Below the pieces are notes generated by a model. That model was not told the origin of the DNA and searched no databases. It was given only the letters and a program-made list of their open reading frames with translations. Below are positions 1 to 6,689 of a stretch of 23,566 bases of DNA, in pieces. Numbering within the stretch: the stretch's first letter is position 1; every line of letters begins with the position of its first letter. The stretch is from Actinomycetes bacterium (lineage in GTDB: Bacteria > Actinomycetota > Acidimicrobiia > Acidimicrobiales > Palsa-688), in assembly GCA_021827225.1 (NCBI GenBank), contig JAKAXG010000009.1:1-23566 (forward strand), given 5' to 3'. The position numbers and the translations under genes were made by a program.

Positions 1-219
1 GACGACGAGCGCACGGTGCTGGAACTGGCCGAGCTGATCGTGGAGCTGACCGGCTCATCCTCGACCATCTCCTTCAAGGATCGCCCGGTTGACGACCCCT
101 CCCAGAGGCGTCCCGATCTGACCCTGGCCCGCTCCCGCCTGGGCTGGCAGCCGACCACCCCGGTGCGGGAGGGCCTGAGCCGGACCGTCGAATGGTTCAG
201 GGACCGGATGCAGCAGTGA
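1..219 (+). CDS. NAD-dependent UDP-sugar decarboxylase/epimerase, C-terminal fragment
   Basis: This is the last 72 codons of a gene cut by the window edge, in frame from base 1 to a TGA at 217-219. The residues match the C-terminal end of extended SDR enzymes of the UDP-glucuronate decarboxylase (UDP-xylose synthase) type: a TVLELAELI helix, LTGSSS, then the DDPSQRRPDLTLARSRLGW element and an EGLSRTVEWF terminal helix. In that family the DDP-x2-R-x-PD segment lies near the sugar-nucleotide site. The nucleotide-binding and catalytic parts are outside the window, so the substrate is inferred; dTDP-glucose 4,6-dehydratase-type enzymes have similar tails. The next gene probably starts at GTG 216, overlapping this stop as GTGA, so the two are likely translationally coupled. 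Confidence 0.75.
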   Translation, partial: DDERTVLELAELIVELTGSSSTISFKDRPVDDPSQRRPDLTLARSRLGWQPTTPVREGLSRTVEWFRDRMQQ

Positions 220-1130
220 CCCCCGGGCGCCCCAGCGTCCGGTCCGTCGCCGCCGTGGTCGTCAACTACAACGCCCGGGACCACCTGAGGCGATGCCTGG
301 CGTCGCTGTCGGCGGAGGGAGTGTCTCCGGTGGTGGTGGTCGACAACGGTTCCACCGACGGCTCCCGGCTGGTCGTGGAGGCGGCCGGCGCCCACTGGGT
401 GGAGAGCGGGGGCAACGTCGGCTACGGCCGGGCCGCCAACCGGGGGGCGTCGGACGGCCGGGTCGGCGGGGCCGGGTACCTGCTGATCTGCAATCCCGAC
501 CTGGACGTGAAGCCCGGCTGCGTCGGGATCCTGCTCGAAGCCCTGGCCGCCGACCCCTCCGTCGGGATCGTCGGGCCCCGCCTGTCCAACCCGGACGGCT
601 CGCTGTACCCGTCGGCCCGTACCTTCCCCGACCTGGTGGACGCCATGGGCCACGGCCTGCTCGGCATGGTGGCGCCGGGCAACCCCTTCACCCGCCGCTA
701 CCGGCTCCTCGACTGGGACCACCGGGAGCAGGCCGCGGTGGACTGGGTGTCGGGGGCCTGCTTCCTCATCCGCCGGGAGGCGTGGGACGCCGTGGGCGGG
801 TTCGACCCGTCGTATTTCATGTACATGGAGGACGTGGACCTGTGCTGGCGTCTGGGCCGGGCCGGGTGGGGGGTGTCGTACCAGCCGGCGGCCGAGGTGG
901 TCCACACCCAGGGGGTGTCCGCCGACCAGCACCCGTACCGCATGCTCGCCGCCCACCACCTGTCCATGTGGCGCTTCGCCTGGCGGACCAGCACGGGGGC
1001 CCGAAGGACCGCCCTCCCTCTGGTCTTCGTGGGGCTGGCCGGCCGCCTCCTGGTGGCCGCCGCCCGCCGCCGGCTGGCCGGTCCCAGCCACCGCCCGGCT
1101 GGGACGGGAGCCCCCCGCCCGCTACCCTGA
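216..1130 (+). CDS. GT2 glycosyltransferase, WbbL/rhamnosyltransferase-like
   Basis: A GT-A fold family 2 glycosyltransferase of about 304 residues, predicted to move a sugar from a nucleotide donor to a lipid-linked acceptor at the inner membrane face. Visible motifs are VVVNYN near the N-terminus, VDNGSTDGS, NVGYGRAANRG, the donor/metal segment CNPDLDV, and the late EDVDLCWRLGRAGW motif typical of the WbbL/RfbF-like group. The C-terminal stretch (RRTALPLVFVGLAGRLLVAAARRR) is hydrophobic/basic and may associate with the membrane. I chose GTG at 216 because it overlaps the upstream TGA as GTGA and lies just before the GT2 core; ATG at 192 in the same frame would add eight residues. In mycobacteria WbbL adds rhamnose to GlcNAc-PP-decaprenol; the exact acceptor here is unknown. 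Confidence 0.85.
   Translation: MTPGRPSVRSVAAVVVNYNARDHLRRCLASLSAEGVSPVVVVDNGSTDGSRLVVEAAGAHWVESGGNVGYGRAANRGASDGRVGGAGYLLICNPDLDVKPGCVGILLEALAADPSVGIVGPRLSNPDGSLYPSARTFPDLVDAMGHGLLGMVAPGNPFTRRYRLLDWDHREQAAVDWVSGACFLIRREAWDAVGGFDPSYFMYMEDVDLCWRLGRAGWGVSYQPAAEVVHTQGVSADQHPYRMLAAHHLSMWRFAWRTSTGARRTALPLVFVGLAGRLLVAAARRRLAGPSHRPAGTGAPRPLP
1123..1128 (+). promoter_or_regulatory. candidate -10 box (TACCCT) for the anchored protein gene
   Basis: TACCCT fits the TANNNT pattern and is followed by 10 nt and then ATG 1139. It overlaps the end of the GT2 gene. The same geometry recurs before several other starts in this window, so it may drive a near-leaderless transcript. No clear -35 is visible. Confidence 0.35.
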
Positions 1131-1138
1131 GCAACGGT

Positions 1139-1963
1139 ATGGGCAAGGCTTCTTCCAGCAAGAAGGTGGCGCGCGCCGCCGGCATCGGTGGGGGGCGGTC
1201 CCACCGCCGTCAGACCCCATGGAGCTACTTCGGCATCATCGCGCTGATCGTCGTCCTGGGTGTGGCCGGCACCTGGGTCAGCCGTAACCAGCGGCTCACC
1301 CAGATCAACAACGCCGGCAACACCCCCCCGACCGTAGGCACGGTGTGGAACGAGGGCTACGCCGTCTACGCGTGCGGCAAGTTCCTGCCGCCCATCAGCA
1401 CCAAGTCGCCCGACCCCCAGGGCATCACCACCAGGCAGCCGGGGATCATCAACATCCACCCGACCGTCAAGGCGGCGGCCGGCAAGAACGCCACCCTGGG
1501 CAAGTTCGCCAGCGCCGTCGGCATGACCCTGAACGCGGCCGAGCTGAAGGTCCCGGGCGGCACCCTCTACCAGGACGGCAACACCTGCGAGGGCCAGCCG
1601 GGGCACGTCTACATCAAGCAGTTCGCCTACATCGGCGACACCGTCGGCCAGCTCTACAACGGGGCCAAGGGCCAGCTGCCCAAGCTCGACCCCCGCAGCG
1701 TGCCGCTGCAGGACCAGTCCCTGCTGACCATCGCGTTCGTGCCGGCTTCCAAGGCGTCGCAGATCCCGCCGCCGCCCGCCTCGGTCAACGCCGCCCTGTC
1801 CAAGCTGGCGGCGTCGTCCACCCCCTCCACCACCGTTCCCTCGGCCACCAGCCCCACCACGGCGACCAGCCCGACCACGGCTACCAGCCCGACCACGGCC
1901 CCGGCGTCAACCACCCCGACGACCGCAGCCAAGCCCCCGGCCACGACCACCCCCACCACGTGA
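1139..1963 (+). CDS. single-pass anchored extracytoplasmic protein with Ser/Thr/Pro tail, unknown function
   Basis: A 274-residue protein I cannot assign to a named family. Residues 1-28 are basic and Gly/Ser-rich (cytoplasmic). About 29-47 form one transmembrane helix (SYFGIIALIVVLGVAGTWV), followed by an extracytoplasmic domain of roughly 150 residues. That domain has only two cysteines, at about 79 (YACGKF) and 150 (NTCEGQ), which could form a disulfide. From about residue 207 the chain becomes Pro/Ala/Ser/Thr-rich and ends in tandem SPTTAT repeats, as in wall-spanning or mannosylated stalks. The start is ATG 1139, 8 nt after the GT2 stop, because codons upstream in this frame read as shadow sequence. 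The stop overlaps the GTG start of the next gene (GTGA at 1960-1963). The operon setting suggests a surface-glycan or envelope role; that is inference. Confidence 0.75.
   Translation: MGKASSSKKVARAAGIGGGRSHRRQTPWSYFGIIALIVVLGVAGTWVSRNQRLTQINNAGNTPPTVGTVWNEGYAVYACGKFLPPISTKSPDPQGITTRQPGIINIHPTVKAAAGKNATLGKFASAVGMTLNAAELKVPGGTLYQDGNTCEGQPGHVYIKQFAYIGDTVGQLYNGAKGQLPKLDPRSVPLQDQSLLTIAFVPASKASQIPPPPASVNAALSKLAASSTPSTTVPSATSPTTATSPTTATSPTTAPASTTPTTAAKPPATTTPTT
1850..1903 (+). repeat. three tandem 18-bp repeats coding SPTTAT/SPTTAP
   Basis: Three consecutive in-frame 18-bp units (1850-1867, 1868-1885, 1886-1903) encode SPTTAT, SPTTAT and SPTTAP in the tail of the anchored protein. The units differ mainly at third codon positions. 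Such arrays change length readily by slippage and encode potential O-glycosylation sites. Confidence 0.85.
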
Positions 1964-2934
1964 GGGCCGTCGTCCTGGTGGGCGGCGAGGGCACCCGGCT
2001 CCGGCCCCTGACGCTCACCACGCCGAAGCAGATGCTGCCCATCGGCGGACGGCCCATGATCGAGCGGGTGATGGAATGGCTGGCATCCCACGGCGTGGAC
2101 GAGGCGGTCCTCTCGCTCGGCTACCGGCCCGACGCCTTCCTCAAGGCCTACCCCGACGGTGAGTGCTCCGGGGTGCGGCTCCATTACGCGGTGGAGGACT
2201 CCCCGCTCGACACGGCCGGCGCCATCCGCTTCGCCGCGACCGAGGGCGGCGTGGCGGAGACGTTCGTGGTCGTCAACGGCGACGTGCTCACCGGCCTGGA
2301 CGTGAGCGGCCTGGTCAGGTTCCACCGCGAGCGGGGGGCGGAGGCCACCATCGCCCTGACCCCGGTCGAGGACCCCTCCGCGTTCGGCGTCGTGCCGACC
2401 CGAGAGGACGGCCAGGTGATCGCCTTCATCGAGAAGCCGCCGGTGGGCGAGGCCCCCACCAACCTCATCAACGCCGGCACCTACGTGCTGGAGCCGTCGG
2501 TGCTGCAGCGCATCCCCGGCGGCCGCAGGGTGTCGATCGAGAGGGAGACGTTCCCGGCGCTGGTGGCCGAGGGCAGGCTGTTCGCGCTCGGCTCCGATGC
2601 CCCGTGGCTGGATGCCGGCACCCCTGGGGCCTACCTGGCCGCCAACCTGGCCTACGCCCCCGGGCAGCCCCGGTCCTGGCCGGGCGGGGGGACGGCCAGG
2701 CGCAGCGTGGTGGGCGACGATGTCTCCGTCGCCGCCGGGGCTGTGGTGGAGCGCAGCGTGCTCATGGACGGGGTGGTGATCGGCGAGAACGCGGTGATAC
2801 GCGACTCCGTTCTGGGGCCGGGGGCCCGGGTGGGGGCCGGAGCGCGCGTCGAGGAGCTGTCGGTCATCGGGGACGGCTGGGTCGTGGAAGCCGGGGCGGT
2901 CCTGTCGTCCGCCCGCCTCCCCCCGCCGTCCTGA
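1960..2934 (+). CDS. manC: sugar-1-phosphate nucleotidyltransferase, probable mannose-1-phosphate guanylyltransferase
   Basis: A 324-residue cytoplasmic nucleotidyltransferase, predicted to join Man-1-P and GTP into GDP-mannose. The N-terminus has the signature GGEGTRLRPLT (about residues 8-18) followed by TPKQMLPIGGRPMI, with the catalytic Lys in PK. VVVNGDVLTGLD (about 103-114) supplies the metal-binding Asp, and FIEKP and NAGTYVLEP are the sugar-contact loops. The last 75 residues form a left-handed beta-helix of hexapeptide repeats (VVGDDVSVAAGAVVERS, then VIGENAVI). This architecture fits the actinobacterial ManC/Rv3264c group, though UDP-glucose or dTDP-glucose pyrophosphorylases are alternatives. 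GTG 1960 overlaps the upstream TGA as GTGA, implying coupling. The nearby Rmd-like gene and the phosphomannomutase support a GDP-mannose role. Confidence 0.78.
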   Translation: MRAVVLVGGEGTRLRPLTLTTPKQMLPIGGRPMIERVMEWLASHGVDEAVLSLGYRPDAFLKAYPDGECSGVRLHYAVEDSPLDTAGAIRFAATEGGVAETFVVVNGDVLTGLDVSGLVRFHRERGAEATIALTPVEDPSAFGVVPTREDGQVIAFIEKPPVGEAPTNLINAGTYVLEPSVLQRIPGGRRVSIERETFPALVAEGRLFALGSDAPWLDAGTPGAYLAANLAYAPGQPRSWPGGGTARRSVVGDDVSVAAGAVVERSVLMDGVVIGENAVIRDSVLGPGARVGAGARVEELSVIGDGWVVEAGAVLSSARLPPPS

Positions 2935-2943
2935 GAAGCTGCC

Positions 2944-3891
2944 GTGAGGGCGCTGGTCACCGGCGGCGCCGGTTTCATAGGCTCCAACCTGGTCGACCGG
3001 CTCCTGGCCGAGGGTCACGACGTGGACGTGGTGGACGACCTGTCGACAGGCAGCCTGGCCAACCTGGCCGACGCCCGGCGCAGCCCGGACGGCCGGCTGA
3101 CCTTCCACCAGTTCGACATACGCTCCCCGGCGGTGGGCGAGCTCATGCAGAGGTGCCGCCCCCAGGTGGTCTTCCACCTGGCCGCCCCGCCCGACACCGG
3201 GGCGGCGACCGCGGACGCCCTGCTCGACGCCGACATCAACGTCATGGGCTCCCTGCGGGTGATGGAGGCGGCCCGCCGGTGCGGGGCGTCCAAGGTCGTC
3301 TTCGCGTCCAGCGGGAGCATCTACGGCGTCGCGGCCCCGGCGGACCTGCCGTTGCGCGAGTCGCACCCGCAGCACCCGGTGACCCCCCAGGGCGTGGCGA
3401 AGAAGGTGGTGGCCGAGTACCTGCTGGCCTACCGGGAGCTGCACAGCCTCGAGTTCACGGCCCTGGCGCTGGCCAACGTGTACGGGCCCCGGCAGGTGCC
3501 CAGGGGTGGTTCGGCGGTGGTGGCCGCCATCGCCCAGAGGCTGGTGGCCGGCCAGCCGGGCATCGTGTCGGGCCGGGGTGAGCAGACCCGCGATTTCGTC
3601 TTCGTGGACGACGCGGTCGACGCCTTCGCCCGGGCCGCGGAGCGGGGCGGGGGGCTGGTGCTCAACGTCGGTACCGGCACCGAGACCAGCGTCATGGACC
3701 TCTACCGGGTCATGGCCGCCGCGGCCGGTGTCAGCCCCGTCGCCGAGAGGGGCCCGGCCCGACCCGACGAGATGGCCCGCAGCTGCCTCGACCCGGGGCG
3801 GGCGGCCATCCACCTGGGGTGGAGGCCATGGACGTCGCTGCAGGAGGGAACGGCCGCGGTTCTCGACTGGTGGCGGCAGGCCCGGCCCTAG
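2944..3891 (+). CDS. extended SDR NAD(P)-sugar epimerase with Tyr-to-Gln in the YxxxK motif
   Basis: A 315-residue extended short-chain dehydrogenase of the GalE/nucleotide-sugar epimerase type. The Rossmann motif GGAGFIG is at residues 7-13, the acidic VVDDLSTG near 29-36, FHLAAPP near 77-83, the ASSGSIYG serine segment at 121-128, NVYGPRQ near 178, and RDFVFVDDAVDAF and LNVGTG further on. The expected PxSPYxxxK is VTPQGVAKK: residue 149 is Gln (CAG 3388-3390) instead of the catalytic Tyr, while Lys153 remains. Activity may therefore be altered or lost. The start is GTG 2944, nine nt after manC. The stop (TAG 3889-3891) shares bases with the convergent cofE stop. The substrate is unknown; UDP-glucose or UDP-GlcNAc types are closest by look. 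Confidence 0.82.
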   Translation: MRALVTGGAGFIGSNLVDRLLAEGHDVDVVDDLSTGSLANLADARRSPDGRLTFHQFDIRSPAVGELMQRCRPQVVFHLAAPPDTGAATADALLDADINVMGSLRVMEAARRCGASKVVFASSGSIYGVAAPADLPLRESHPQHPVTPQGVAKKVVAEYLLAYRELHSLEFTALALANVYGPRQVPRGGSAVVAAIAQRLVAGQPGIVSGRGEQTRDFVFVDDAVDAFARAAERGGGLVLNVGTGTETSVMDLYRVMAAAAGVSPVAERGPARPDEMARSCLDPGRAAIHLGWRPWTSLQEGTAAVLDWWRQARP

Positions 3892-4583
3892 CGGAAGAGA
3901 TCCTCCCGGTGGGGCCGCACGATCTCCTCGCGGACCGACGACTCCCGCAACCACGCGGGGTCCACCCCGCGCACGATGGCCACCGGCACCCCGGCCGATT
4001 TGCCCATGACCAGCTCGGCGGCTCCGGCCAGCTCGTCGGCCACGCACACCTCGGTGACCGCCAGCTCCCTGCCCAGGGCGTCGGTGGTCCCCCGCAGGTC
4101 GACCACGGCGGCCACCCCGGCGGTCCCGATGGCCACATCGGTCACGCCTCTGCGCCAGGTGCGCCCGAAGGTGTCCGAGACGATGACCCCCAGTTCCAGG
4201 CCGGTCCGGGCCCGCAGGCCGTCCCGTATCCAGCGGGCGGACCGGTCCGGGTCCAGCGGCAGCAGGGCGGCCCATCCGTTCTCGACGTTGGACAGGTCCA
4301 CCCCGGAGTTGGCGCACACGAAGCCGTGCCGGGTCTCGGTCATCACCAGGTCCCCCCGCCGGCGGAGGATGCGCACCGCCTCCGCCTCGACGTGAACCTT
4401 GTGCGACAGCGGATCGGCCGGGTCCACGGCGACCAGGCGGCCCTCGGCCTTGGAGACGACCTTCTGGGTCACCACCACCACGTCGCCGGCGTGCAGGTCG
4501 GCCTGGCCGGCGATGATGGAAGCCAGATCGTCGCCGGGGCGGATCTCGGGGATCCCCTCCACCGGTATCAGCGAGATGGTCAC
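3888..4583 (-). CDS. cofE: coenzyme F420:L-glutamate ligase (CofE; FbiB N-terminal domain equivalent)
   Basis: A 231-residue cytoplasmic enzyme that adds L-glutamate residues to F420-0 using GTP, making F420-1 and longer forms. Diagnostic segments are PVEGIPEIRPGDDL, GDVVVVTQKVVSKAEGR, RHGFVCANSGVDLSNV, VIVSDTFGRTWRRGVTDVAIG and PVAIVRGVDP. Mycobacterial FbiB is about twice as long because of a fused C-terminal FMN/nitroreductase-like domain that reduces dehydro-F420; this protein ends at the ligase domain, so that reductase, if present, must be elsewhere. The start is a GTG whose bases overlap the TGA of cofD (GTGA on the minus strand, 4580-4583), giving a coupled cofD-cofE operon. The stop codon overlaps the convergent epimerase stop within a CTAG tetramer. 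Confidence 0.93.
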   Translation of the reverse strand: MTISLIPVEGIPEIRPGDDLASIIAGQADLHAGDVVVVTQKVVSKAEGRLVAVDPADPLSHKVHVEAEAVRILRRRGDLVMTETRHGFVCANSGVDLSNVENGWAALLPLDPDRSARWIRDGLRARTGLELGVIVSDTFGRTWRRGVTDVAIGTAGVAAVVDLRGTTDALGRELAVTEVCVADELAGAAELVMGKSAGVPVAIVRGVDPAWLRESSVREEIVRPHREDLFR

Positions 4584-5548
4584 CGGCCGCCCCCCGCCGC
4601 AGCGGCGGCCAGCACCATGTGGGCCACGGCGGCAGCCTCGGCCGGGCCGGACATGACCGTCGGACCCACCACCGCCCTCATCCCGGCCTGCTCCACCTCG
4701 GCCGCCCGATCACTGTCGGCGTCATCGATGACGAGGGTGGCGGCGTAAGGGGCCCACATGCGGGCCACCCCCACGACGGACGGCTCGTGGCCCAGCTCAG
4801 CCAGCACCCTGTCCGCCGGTCCCTTCAGCGCCCGGCCGGCGATGATGGGTGACACCGCCACGGTCACGTCCCGGCGGGCCCGCACGGCCTCTCCGATCCC
4901 CTCGTCGCCCCCCGTGGCCAGGACCGGCCCGATCGACAGCACCGGATTCGAAGGGCAGATGACGATGGAGCGCGCCGCGGTCAGCGCGTCGAGCACCCCG
5001 GGCGCGGGCCGGGCCTCGGCCGCCCCGATCACGTTCACCGCCCGAACCGGGATGTCGTGACGGGCCCGGACGAAGTACTCCTGGAACGCCACCTCCCTGC
5101 CCGGCCCGTTTCCGTCGTCCACGACCACCCGGGTCTCCACCCGGTCGTCGGACATGGGCAGGATCCGGACCCCCACCCCCCAGCGGGCGGCGATCTCCGC
5201 CGCGACCTCCGACAGGGCGGCCCCCTCGAGCAGGCGGGTGGTCCGGTACAGGTGGGTGCCGAGGTCCCGGTCCCCCAGGTTGAACCAGCCCAGGCGGCCG
5301 CCGCTGTACTCCCGGAGCTCCGCCATCGCGGCCCAGGTCTCGTCCCGCAGGCCCCACCCGGTGCCGGGGTTGATCATCCCGGCCAGGGTGTAGGTGACGG
5401 TGTCCATGTCGGGGCTGATGTGCAGGCCGTGCATCACGGTGTCGTCACCGGTGTTGACCACGGCGGTTATCTCCCCCGGGTCGACCACAGAGACCAGCCC
5501 ACCCAGCATGCGCGCCGCCCCGACGCCACCTGCGAGAGCCACGATCAT
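4580..5548 (-). CDS. cofD: 2-phospho-L-lactate/phosphoenolpyruvate transferase, F420-0 synthesis (CofD/FbiA)
   Basis: A 322-residue cytoplasmic transferase that joins the deazaflavin Fo with an activated phospho-lactate or enolpyruvyl-phospho-guanosine donor, giving F420-0 or dehydro-F420-0. Seen motifs: LAGGVGAARMLGGL at the N-terminus, VVNTGDDTVMHGLHISPDMDT (about 30-50), GRLGWFNLGDRDLGTH, and CPSNPVLSIGPVL in the second half. Length and motif order match FbiA/CofD. The start is ATG 5548, where the glycine-rich loop follows immediately. A TAGGGT box lies six nt upstream of the start, in a 49-bp gap shared with the divergent GT4 gene. The 3' end overlaps cofE by four bases. In actinobacteria the donor is thought to be the enolpyruvyl form; the sequence alone does not decide this. 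Confidence 0.94.
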   Translation of the reverse strand: MIVALAGGVGAARMLGGLVSVVDPGEITAVVNTGDDTVMHGLHISPDMDTVTYTLAGMINPGTGWGLRDETWAAMAELREYSGGRLGWFNLGDRDLGTHLYRTTRLLEGAALSEVAAEIAARWGVGVRILPMSDDRVETRVVVDDGNGPGREVAFQEYFVRARHDIPVRAVNVIGAAEARPAPGVLDALTAARSIVICPSNPVLSIGPVLATGGDEGIGEAVRARRDVTVAVSPIIAGRALKGPADRVLAELGHEPSVVGVARMWAPYAATLVIDDADSDRAAEVEQAGMRAVVGPTVMSGPAEAAAVAHMVLAAAAAGGGR

Positions 5549-5554
5549 CGCTGA

Positions 5555-5560
5555 ACCCTA
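5555..5560 (-). promoter_or_regulatory. candidate -10 box (TAGGGT) for cofD
   Basis: On the minus strand TAGGGT is followed by TCAGCG and then the ATG of cofD, a six-nt spacing that would start transcription at or next to the start codon. It lies only 22 bp from the opposing box at 5583-5588, so the two divergent promoters would overlap. Confidence 0.45.
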
Positions 5561-5582
5561 TCCGGGCCGGGTCTGCGACCGG

Positions 5583-5588
5583 TACGCT
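5583..5588 (+). promoter_or_regulatory. candidate -10 box (TACGCT) for the divergent GT4 gene
   Basis: TACGCT lies nine nt upstream of GTG 5598 in the 49-bp cofD-GT4 gap. No Shine-Dalgarno sequence precedes the GTG (the spacer is GCGCGGCCC), consistent with a near-leaderless message. Confidence 0.4.
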
Positions 5589-5597
5589 GCGCGGCCC

Positions 5598-6689
5598 GTG
5601 CCGACCGTTGCCCTCGACGTCACCCCGCTGCTCGGACAGCGCACCGGCATCGGCGTGGCGGTGGCCGGCTTCGTCGAGCACCTGGCCGGCCGACCCGACC
5701 TGGATCTGGTCGGCTACGGGCTCACGGCCCGGGCCTGGCGCTCCGTGGGGGACCACCTGCCGGCCGGTGTGCGGGCCCGGTCCCGGCCGGCGCCGGCCAG
5801 GCTGCTGCTCGACGCCTGGCGCCGCTGGGACTGGCCCCCGGCCGGGTATTGGAGCGGGCGGGCCGACCTGGTGCACGGCACCAACTTCGTGGTGCCGCCG
5901 ACCGGCCGGTCCCGGGCCATGGTCTCGGTGTGGGACCTGACGGCCGTGCACCGTCCCGAGCTGTGCACCCCCACGTCGAGGCTGTACCCGGAACTGGTGG
6001 CCCGGGCCCTCGGCCGGGGGGCCTGGGTCCACACCGCCAGCCGCTACGTGGCCGGGGAGATCGCCGTCCACTTCGGCATCGATCGGGACCGGATCAAGGT
6101 GGTGCCGCCCGGCGTCCGGCCGGCCCGGCCGGCCCGGCCGGCGTCGGGGCGGCCCCCGTACGTGCTGGCCCTGGGGCGGACCGAGCCCCGCAAGGACCTG
6201 CCGACCCTCATCCGGAGCTTCGAGCTGTTGGCCGCCTCCCTGCCGGACCTCGAGCTCTGCATCGCCGGGCCGCCCGGCTGGGCCGAGGACCAGGTCCTTC
6301 GGGCCGCGGCGGCCTCGCCGTTCGCCGATCGGATCCGGCGGGTCGGCTGGGTGGACGATCCGGCCGGACTCCTGGCCGGTGCCGCCGTGTTCGCCTACCC
6401 GTCCCTCTACGAGGGTTTCGGGCTGCCGCCCCTGGAAGCCATGGCCTCAGGGGTGCCGGTCGTGGCCACCGCCGTCGGTTCCATCCCTGAGACCGTCGGC
6501 TCGGCCGCCGAGCTGGTATCCCCCGGCGACGCCGAGTCGATGGCTGCGGCCCTCCGGCGGGTGCTCGAGGACGGCGGCCGCCGGGCGGAGCTGGTGCGGG
6601 CCGGGCTGGAACGGGCCGGCTCCTACAGCTGGCCGGCGGCGGCGGAAGCCCTGTACCGGGCCTACGTGGAGGTGATCGGCGCCGGCTGA
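5598..6689 (+). CDS. GT4 (GT-B fold) glycosyltransferase
   Basis: A 363-residue retaining glycosyltransferase with two Rossmann-like domains. The N-terminal acceptor domain begins VALDVTPLLGQRTGIGVAVAGFVEHL, with the Gly-rich TGIG loop; HGTNFVVPP, VSVWDLTAVHRPELC and TASRYVAGEI follow. After a short Arg-Pro-Ala linker the donor domain shows YVLALGRTEPRKDLPTLIRSF, CIAGPPGW, VGWVDDPAGLLAGAAVFAYPSLYEGFGLPPLEAMASGVPVVA. The EGFGLPPLE stretch is the E-x7-E-type donor-binding motif. Mannosyl- or rhamnosyltransferases of surface polysaccharides look like this; donor and acceptor are not determined. The start is GTG 5598, directly before the first beta strand. It is divergent from cofD and convergent with the next GT4, overlapping it by 28 bp. 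The stop lies inside a perfect hairpin. Confidence 0.88.
   Translation: MPTVALDVTPLLGQRTGIGVAVAGFVEHLAGRPDLDLVGYGLTARAWRSVGDHLPAGVRARSRPAPARLLLDAWRRWDWPPAGYWSGRADLVHGTNFVVPPTGRSRAMVSVWDLTAVHRPELCTPTSRLYPELVARALGRGAWVHTASRYVAGEIAVHFGIDRDRIKVVPPGVRPARPARPASGRPPYVLALGRTEPRKDLPTLIRSFELLAASLPDLELCIAGPPGWAEDQVLRAAAASPFADRIRRVGWVDDPAGLLAGAAVFAYPSLYEGFGLPPLEAMASGVPVVATAVGSIPETVGSAAELVSPGDAESMAAALRRVLEDGGRRAELVRAGLERAGSYSWPAAAEALYRAYVEVIGAG
6117..6143 (+). repeat. three tandem 9-bp repeats coding Arg-Pro-Ala
   Basis: Units 6117-6125, 6126-6134 and 6135-6143 (CGGCCGGCC, the last ending GCG) encode RPARPARPA in the linker between the two GT-B domains. This is a slippage-prone repeat in a tolerant position. 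Confidence 0.75.

Noticed and set aside
1654..4317. A long minus-strand open frame opposite the anchored protein, manC, the epimerase and part of cofE
   Set aside because: It overlaps real cofE in another frame, its residues are repetitive, and the sense genes have clear motifs.
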